Source: Hawksworthiomyces lignivorus (Eukaryota; Ascomycota; Sordariomycetes; Ophiostomatales; Ophiostomataceae). From it: a stretch of DNA of 64,000 bases. The notes under the pieces are model-generated. The model searched no databases and was not told the DNA's origin. It saw only the letters and a program-made list of their open reading frames with translations. The stretch covers positions 124,001 through 188,000 of the forward strand of contig NTMA01000064.1 of NCBI GenBank assembly GCA_002917075.1, read 5' to 3'. Both the position numbers and the translations under genes were made by a program. Positions 55,517 to 64,000 of the stretch are shown in pieces (position 1 is the first letter of the stretch; the number at the start of each line of letters is the position of its first letter).

Positions 55517-56399
55517 TATGTTGACGGAAAGGAGAAGGCAAGACAAAACGAGACTGCGTTGGAAGGAAACAAAAGAAAAGAAGGATTTAGAATAAATGTT
55601 CCCTGCAGCAGCAGCTCCTAGCCAAATACCAGATTCACGTCATCTGTGGTGATATTTATTTGTTTTCATGAGCATCTGGCACCATTGTAACATCACTTCT
55701 CCGCTTGCATGGTTCATTGCTCTGCCTTCAAGCCTTGGCTGTCTTGGGTCCATTTCCGGTAAAGGCTGGATCATTTGTTTCCGTCTATGTCCGTAAGTGG
55801 GAGAAAGATAAAGGGTATTTGATTGTTAGCAAGTTTTCCACGAGGTGATCTTGGATAAGGGGCGTTCGTGCCTATCTGGGGTCTTCAAAAATGGGGAAAA
55901 ATGCGCTAATCCTCCTACGCAGCAAAGCTTGGCTCCGCAGATATGGGTTCTCAGATAAAAAGATAAATAGGCCGCGCTTACGCACCAGTGCTTGTTTTAT
56001 AATCAGGGAATCGCTTTTCACCCTCTGTTAGGGCAAACGAATGGAGCACTACTCGTATTGGCTACTAGTATTGTTTTGAAAGCTACCAAATTATGTACTG
56101 GGGAAAGGAAGGGAATAGAAAGGGCACTAAATGGAAGACTGCTTCGCTTCGGGATACTCCGCTAACAAGAGCGTTATCGCCAAAGAGCAGAAATGCAACA
56201 TGTCTTCGAAAATAAGTGTTATCTATGTAGCTGCAAAATTGAGAATTTTTCAACACTGCTGCGTGAAAGCCCATTGGCAAGGAACAGCATCCTAACAACC
56301 GTCAATACCGTTATTGAGATATTTACACGTGGTATTGCTACAGTAGCTGATCTGCCTTGGAATTCTCATCTTTCATAAGCAGTTTAGCCGATACTGGCC
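55517..56399. promoter_or_regulatory. Divergent promoter of MFS transporter and tannase, 880 bp
   Basis: Three AGATAA (HGATAR) GATA-factor motifs occur at 55806-55811, 55953-55958 and 55961-55966. No gene recognised. Motif matches only. Confidence 0.4.
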
Positions 56400-58460
56400 A
56401 TGCTTTCGTCTCCGTTTACGGTCCTATGGGCCAACCCATGGCTGCCAACAGCAGCTGTAGACGCCTGTGGTCAGCTGATGTATCAGTCCTTCCCTAATGT
56501 CACCCTATGGTTCGCCGAGTACGTTCCAGCAGGGTCTAACTTCACTGGTGATACTCAAAGTGCGTGAAATTCATTCACTTGCAAAAAAGAAAAACCACTC
56601 GTCTTCAGAGGCTGACATCCCTCAGACGATGGCTATAATGTGCCTCTTATTAACATGGCTGAGCACTGCCGCGTCGCGGGCATTGTCAACACGTCTGCGA
56701 CATCATATGCTGGTTTTGAGGTCTGGATGCCGCCTGTGCATACCTGGAACAAGCGCTTTATGGCCACGGGTAACGGAGGCTGGGCTGGTGCGGTGAATTA
56801 TCCTGATCTCAACTACGGCCTTAAGCATAGTATGTCGCGGCTACCACTCCACCGAAGCCTGTCTTTGAAAATAGTAATCCTGATTTGAAATAAGAGTTTG
56901 CGACAATGAGCACAGATACGGGCCATAACTCATCCTCAATGACTGCTGCGTGGGGAGTAGACAGGGATGCTGATATTGACTTGTAAGTTGACAGCTTTAT
57001 TTGTGTCTTTCCCAATCAAATGCAACACGAAATTGCTTATTCTTTTTCATAGTGCACATCGGGCGATGCATGCATCAGTGGTTGCTGCCAAATCTGTCTT
57101 GACCAGCTATTATGGTGAAGCAGCATCTTGGTCTTATTTTACAGGTTGCTCCACCGGTGGCCGACAAGGATTTGTAGAGGCACAGGAATATCCTGACGAC
57201 TTCGACGGCATCCTTGTAGGTTCGCCAGTTATTGGGCAATCAAAGCTACAAGGTAAGGCAGGAGACTGTTGAAAAATTAAATCAATCCTTGGCTTATTCA
57301 TCATATATAATTTGTGGCTTGCTAAATTTCCGTCGACAGCTTGGGAAATCTATGTCGGCCTGGGACAGTATCCTAACACGACCGAAAGCTTTATTTCCAC
57401 TGATGACTGGGCCTTTATTCATCGAGAAGCGGTGAAGCAGTGTGACTATTTAGACGGCATCGTTGACGGCATCATCTCGGATCCTTTCCGCTGTAACTTT
57501 GTGCCCGAGACGCTGCTCTGTGGCATGAATACTACTGAGAATTGTCTTACACGAGCGCAGATTCTGAACTTGAGAAAGATCTATGCACCATGGATCGATG
57601 CCGACAATACCTTGGTTTTTGATGGTATTCTTCCAGGAAGCGAGCTTAACGGTATTATCCATTACATCAACGCAGAGACTCCCGGTGGCTATGGTTAGTC
57701 CCTCCACACTTTTTTTTTATTTCATTTCATTTCGGGGGAGGGGGAGTTTGGAATCCAAACCTTAGGAAACATAAGCAAAATAAGGACAATAAGCTAACAG
57801 AAAAGGCCTTGGATTTTTTCAATATATGATCTATAACGACACCAACTGGACTCACGATATGATCACTTTCGCAGACGTGCAGCACGCTGCCGATACCATC
57901 CCTCCAGGTAGCGACGGCCTGAACCCGGACTTGCGGCCCATGCAGCGGAAAGGAAGTAAAATACTCCACTATCACGGCATGCAAGACTCCAAGGTGCCAC
58001 CCAATAACTCTCCGCGTTACTACCAGTCAGTAATGAGTTATATGGGTAACGCAAATAATTACATGGCTAATGCAACGGTTCCTGATTTTTACCGCCTCTT
58101 CCTCGTACCTGGCATGGGCCACTGTCAGGGCGGCGACGGAGCATGGGTGAGCTTTTTGGCTAATACGTCACATATTGATTTAAATACTAAATTAGGAAGG
58201 TTATGGATGCTCCAAATCAAATTCCCGCACCTCCCAAAAACACATCTGAATATTCCCTTCTCCTCCAGCTGGTGGACTGGGTCGAGGCTGGTATTAAACC
58301 CGAGTACGTTATAGGCACAGCATACAATAATTCAACCATAGGAGAGTCAAGTGGCGTAGCATCTACAAGACCAAGTTGCCGTTGGCCATCAATTCCGGTT
58401 TATATGGGAGGTGACATCAATGATGCCAGCTCCTGGAAATGTCCCGCCAACGTGCTCTGA
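56400..58460 (+). CDS. Tannase/feruloyl esterase family hydrolase, 535 aa, 7 exons
   Basis: Exons 56400-56559, 56626-56829, 56895-56982, 57053-57252, 57340-57693, 57806-58146, 58200-58460 (1608 nt). The nucleophile motif is GCSTGGRQG, with the family Ser. MATGNGGWAGAVNYPD, TDTGHNSSSMTAAW, a Ca-site-like region DYLDGIVDGIISDP, the acid loop HGMQDSKVPP and the histidine PGMGHCQGGDG all fit the tannase family. Enzymes of this family cut galloyl or feruloyl esters of plant tannins and cell walls, normally outside the cell. The N-terminus lacks a clear signal peptide and an in-frame TAG (possible acceptor TTTAG) sits just before the ATG, so an upstream signal-peptide exon may be missing from this model. 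Confidence 0.87.
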
Positions 58461-58679
58461 TATGATCAGCGGTATAATGAAACTGAATTTTATTACGGAA
58501 TAGAATATTATACGTTGTAGTAGCTTTGGGGTTCTCCGGAGAATTTGCATTAGTTTAGAAAATAATTGTCCAAAGCAGGCTCTATTTTTTTGTGTTTGGA
58601 ATATGAACTTCGCATATGCAATATAAGTATAGACTGAAAAGCTAAATATTAAAAAAGAATTTACAAAGGTGTTGTTATT

Positions 58680-60125
<1,446 letters not shown>

Positions 60126-61025
60126 CTCAACAGTCGAGGAGGAAATGAAAGCGGAAAGTAATGTCACGAAATACGAGTAGGATTAAAATAAGAGGTGACG
60201 ATAGTACGTAAGGAACGTGCTAGTGCTTGAGTAAAATGCAGATGGCAGACAAGGGTGTGTTGCTTGTTCTGTGATATGATTGGGACTGTATGCTCAAGGC
60301 AGGGCAAGGAATAGGAAACCAAGTCTATCAATGATGAAAGAGGTTGCGCAACAGATGCCAAGGAGCAGTGGAAGGAAATAGATTTTACTGGCGGCTGCAA
60401 TCTAGCGAAGCTGGGCTCAAGTAGGCAAGGCCGCACGCAGCCTGAAAAGTAAAATGGAGATAAAAGGGTGAAATGTCAAGAGTAATTTTTACCTTTATTG
60501 AGAAAGACAGCACTTATTTGAGAAAGGGACATTGGAAAACTACATTCTAATTTGCTGGAATATCCATTTATTTTCACAAACAGCATTCCGCCATCTATGA
60601 AAGTGGGAGTGGAGTATAAAGGCAAGCACCCACCCTTTCGGGCCACCCACCCTTCCAGACCACCCACCTTTTCTGATCACATTTCCCCCATTTCTGCCAC
60701 TCAACAAAATAACCACTAGCTAAAACGCGTCGCCATCCAGCCAAAAACAAATGGATTATTTTTTTATTTATTTATATTTTGATCCAGGATGGCCAAATAC
60801 ATGGGAATGACTACCTTTGTCGCGATGTACGATATTTCTAACGGGTTGAGCATATGGCAGGTTGTGCGACATCACGCGTCGTATATTACCCTACAAACCT
60901 AAAATTAAGGCGCTAGAACCTAATAAGAACGCTTGGTTCTGGATGTAATCATTTATTTTCTTTCTTGCGATTCTCTTGCATCATCCGCGCTTTATCTAAT
61001 CGTACTAAGCATAAGGACTGCTTGA
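60126..61025. other. Intergenic, 900 bp, with three ACCCACC copies at 17-bp spacing
   Basis: Promoter side of the OYE gene and 3' flank of the GABA aminotransferase. ACCCACC recurs at 60628-60634, 60645-60651 and 60662-60668. No gene seen. Confidence 0.55.
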
Positions 61026-62976
61026 TTATTTGTTCCCCCTTTGTACATCTGATAGAACTGAACTGAAGGCGTCAATTAACGAAGGAACTATGAATTCGTA
61101 ATCAGTATTTGATAACTAGAAATGTACCACGGCTTTTTCGGCAATTAAAATAATGCTTACTGTGCTTCTCATTAAAGGTTAGCATGGGCCGAAGCCGAAC
61201 GGTGTTGACACCACAGGTGCCTATGTTTACGCCCTTCGCTCTCATGGCTTTAATGAACGAACTAGCATCGTTTGTATCAAATGCAATATAGGTTCTACGA
61301 CCTCTGACGTCAGCTTCTGGATTTTTTTGCCCGAAGCGGATGTGCAGTTGAGACGTGACGATGAACTTACCCACAGCCCTTACCACGCAGGTCTCTTACC
61401 AGAGACGGATACGTCCTTGCTAGTTTTTCAAGCTCGACATAAAGCGTGTTACCTACGCGAGCCTGCAAATATTAGTTAGCAACACCTCACAGGCTAATAT
61501 ATTGTTTGTATAAAGAAGGAGGCATACATTTTCGGCAACGAGGTTCTTATCGAGAATCTCCCGAATGACTGCCCCGGACATGATTACACGGGATGCATCA
61601 CCCATCCAACTAGTGAGCAGTTAATAGATGATCCATAATAAGCAACTCTCCAACACGGTGAATGAATTATTGCATACGTGTTGAATTGACGGTAAGACTT
61701 ATCAGGGACTAGCATGGAGTCACCGAAAAAGTAGCCAGCGGTCTGAGCCTTCTTGGAGAACGTAACAATGTCGGGAGGTGAAGCCAAGCTGAAGTGCTCG
61801 TGGGCCCAGAACTTGCCTGTGGCACCGAAACCTGTAACGCATTAGAACCTGCTGGTGAATGTCATAAAAAATCAAGATTGAAGCAATATGTGGATAGGGA
61901 CTGAGTGCTTGTCATACCAGTCTGTACTTCATCAAAGATCATAACAACGTTGTGTCTCTTGGTGATATCCCTGAGACCCTGGAAGAAAGCCGGTGATGCA
62001 TGGTTGTCTCCGCCCTCGCTCTGGATGGGTTCCACAATGAGAGCGGCGACAGGTGAGTGCCTGCTCCGGGTTTCTAGTTAGCTTTCTTTCTTTCTGGGAA
62101 ACTAGCTAGGGTGGTTCTTTGTCTCTCTTTTCTTCCGGCCAAAAATCTGTACGCACCACGACGTGATAAGCTGTTCTACTTCTTTCAAGCACTTCTGTTC
62201 CTCGGCCTGGTTTTCAGCTAGGTGCTGCTCTAGTGGGTACTTGAGCTGGGGGAACGTCGCCTGCGGCCAGTTGAAAGAGGGGATGTCGAGCTTGTGTACT
62301 GCTTTAGAGCGCGTGGTTGACAAACTTCCGAAACCACGGCCGTGGAACGAGTTGCGAAAGCTGAGTACCGACAGATCTGGTGAGCCAGGAGCGGTGTTGT
62401 TCATGCAGGACTCTATTTCTTCCTGTGTCCAGAGATTATCTGCGCGCTGACGTCGGCGATAGAGCATGAAGGCGGCCTTGTATGCAAGCTCATTGGCCTC
62501 GGAGCCGGACTGCGCCGTGAAGACCTTGTCTAGTCCTTTGGGTGCTATTTTTAACAAACTATTTTCTAAGATGCCAGCCCACTTTGAGGACGGAAAGTTT
62601 CCCAGGGCTGCACGGTTGACCAGCGCCGAGATTATTTCCGGCGATTGGGCCGCAGCAATCAGCGACGGGTTGTTGTAGCCCACCGGGACGGAAGCGATCT
62701 GAGAGTAAACATCGAGATAGCGATTACCATCTGCGTCCACAATACTAGAAAGTTTCCACATATTAGACCTTGCGCTGGGGAACGGAGGGCAGCTTCGTAG
62801 TACTTTCGTGACAAGCTGCTCACGGTAGGTACTTACTAATTGCCAGAGCTGTTCTCGTAGTCTACAACGAACTGGATGGTACGAGCATCGGTGTGCACAT
62901 CTAGCTGTTTCTGTAGTGCCTTTGACTCTGGCCCAGGGACCTCTGTCGTGACTTTGTTTTCCAGTACAGCAAACAT
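61026..62976 (-). CDS. gatA: 4-aminobutyrate aminotransferase (class III, PLP), 467 aa
   Basis: Exons 62976-62837, 62744-62157, 62060-61918, 61831-61678, 61609-61528, 61462-61371, 61303-61161, 61087-61026 (1404 nt). It converts GABA plus 2-oxoglutarate to succinate semialdehyde plus glutamate. [76 protein letters not shown] and [12 protein letters not shown] (PLP lysine at 317/318) follow the fungal GABA transaminase closely. The last intron skips a nearer TTCTAG in favour of TTCATAG, which gives the expected C-terminal helix. No clear mitochondrial presequence. It is divergent from a succinate-semialdehyde dehydrogenase gene, the next step of the same pathway. Confidence 0.94.
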
Positions 62977-63412
62977 CTTCGAATTATCTTTTGCTTATAG
63001 TGATATCTCTAGAATAGGTTGTTAATTTCATACCGAGAGACGTTTCTATGCGCAAACTTGATTATTTAAATTGAACTGACGAATTGGAGCCAAAAGAAAG
63101 TATTATGAGATTTTCTTAAGAATTCGCTGTTCAAAGTATTCTTAGGACAATTCACAATCTGGTCGGATTTTCCCGAGCAAATAATAGTCGCCGGTGGTGT
63201 CAGCCGTCTAAATATCCACCTTTTCGATCTTGCCTGAGGAAATCTCCGCCATAATTATGTGCCCTTGGCGATGTCGCAGAGGCTGGTTGCTCGAATTTAT
63301 AGGAATGTGCTATGTACATAACAATTTGATTAGTGCTTCAGAGCTTTGATAATTTCTCTGGCTACGTGTTGTAATTCCAACTGCTCTTCAGATACAGAGA
63401 CTCACCTCAGTC
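62977..63412. promoter_or_regulatory. Divergent promoter of the two GABA-catabolism genes
   Basis: 436 bp. A TGATAA GATA-factor site (HGATAR) lies at 63347-63352, and a CGCCGG cluster near 63191. Shared control, for example by nitrogen status or GABA, is inferred from position only. Confidence 0.5.
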
Positions 63413-64000
63413 ATGGCGTGGATGGACCTTGTGGCAAAGGTAGCAATCTGCCTCTTCTTGTCATCGAATGCATATATGCCTAGGGCAAACTAACCTGAAC
63501 GTTGGCAGCTAAGAGACCCGTCTCTCCTCCGGACGCAATGCTACGTTGATGGAAAATGGGTTTCTGCAGCGTCTATGAAGACGTTCACAGTCGAAAGTGA
63601 GCGTCGCTATTATGATCTCTTTAGCAAACCAATATTTTATTACAGAGTCTAATTTGAAATCTTTTTGATGCAGATCCCTCTACCCTGGAACAGATTGCTG
63701 TGTGCCCTGACTTTGACTACAAAGACACTGAGGTTGCCATCGAAACCGCACATCTAGCTTTTAAGACGCATCGCAAGACGCCTGCACGCACGCGAGCGCG
63801 CCTATTGCGCAAATGGTTCGATTTGATGATAGAAAACATTGACGATCTGTCGTGTATTATCACGGCTGAAAATGGCAAGCCCCTAGCTGACGCCCGCACC
63901 GAAGTCTCGTATGCGGCCTCCTTCTTAGAGTGGTTCTCGGAAGAGGCTCCGCGCATCTATGGCGACACCATCGAGGCCAGCAACCCGTCGTGCCGGCTGC
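63413..64000 (+). CDS. Succinate-semialdehyde dehydrogenase (ALDH family), N-terminal part, runs off right edge
   Basis: Exons 63413-63439, 63509-63596, 63674 onward. About 147 codons are in the window. After a nine-codon first exon (MAWMDLVAK), LRDPSLLRTQCYVDGKWVS and the block NGKPLADARTEVSYAASFLE with WFSEEAPRIYGDTIEA match the SSADH branch of aldehyde dehydrogenases. It oxidises succinate semialdehyde to succinate with NAD(P). The catalytic Cys and Glu lie beyond the edge. No mitochondrial presequence is visible. The divergent neighbour makes its substrate. Confidence 0.92.

Overview
The window is nuclear DNA of a filamentous ascomycete (Pezizomycotina, probably Sordariomycetes; I cannot name the species). 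This rests on short GT-AG introns of about 45-120 bp in most genes, AT-rich intergenic DNA, no operons, and typical fungal families: a HET domain, Zn2Cys6 regulators, many MFS transporters, tannase, LAP-type M28 aminopeptidase and an AtuA-like protein. I rebuilt exon structures by hand. Every fully contained multi-exon model closes in frame, but none was checked against RNA. Several genes are not visible as one open frame: the HET fragment, SurE, both sugar transporters, the P450, the cyclase, the tannase, the GABA transaminase, and a short Zn2Cys6 protein at 27437-28221.

Layout. 1-7.2 kb: edge of a HET gene, an ankyrin protein, an orphan membrane protein, a small orphan and a secreted SurE-type phosphatase. 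8.6-14.6 kb: an 11-exon MFS sugar transporter divergent from a GH78-type alpha-L-rhamnosidase, which looks like a rhamnoside-use locus. 15.4-26.7 kb: a CmcJ-type oxygenase, an intronless LanC-like protein with all zinc ligands, an extended SDR, an MFS exporter and a full-length Zn2Cys6 regulator. This resembles a tailoring, export and regulator cluster with no PKS, NRPS or terpene synthase. 27.4-39.3 kb: a short Zn2Cys6 protein divergent from a zinc-less enoyl-reductase-like MDR, an APC amino-acid permease divergent from a cytochrome P450, an alpha/beta hydrolase and a Dal5-type anion permease. 39.4-41.6 kb: mostly non-coding, with a strong hairpin and one doubtful small spliced gene.

41.6-50.5 kb: secreted M28 aminopeptidase, cyclase-family protein, SDR, alpha/beta hydrolase and AtuA-like protein, which look like single catabolic enzymes. 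51.2-60.1 kb: a sugar transporter, a second MFS transporter, a tannase/feruloyl esterase and an old yellow enzyme, suggesting uptake and breakdown of plant phenolics and sugars. 61.0-64.0 kb: GABA aminotransferase divergent from the start of a succinate-semialdehyde dehydrogenase, i.e. the two steps of GABA catabolism sharing one promoter.

The best leads are the LanC/CmcJ block, the three-copy CGGCTTCTTG element in the 50.5-51.2 kb divergent promoter, the repeats before the enoyl reductase, and the 12-bp-arm hairpin at 40752-40787. No rRNA, tRNA, CRISPR array, insertion sequence or intact transposon was recognised.
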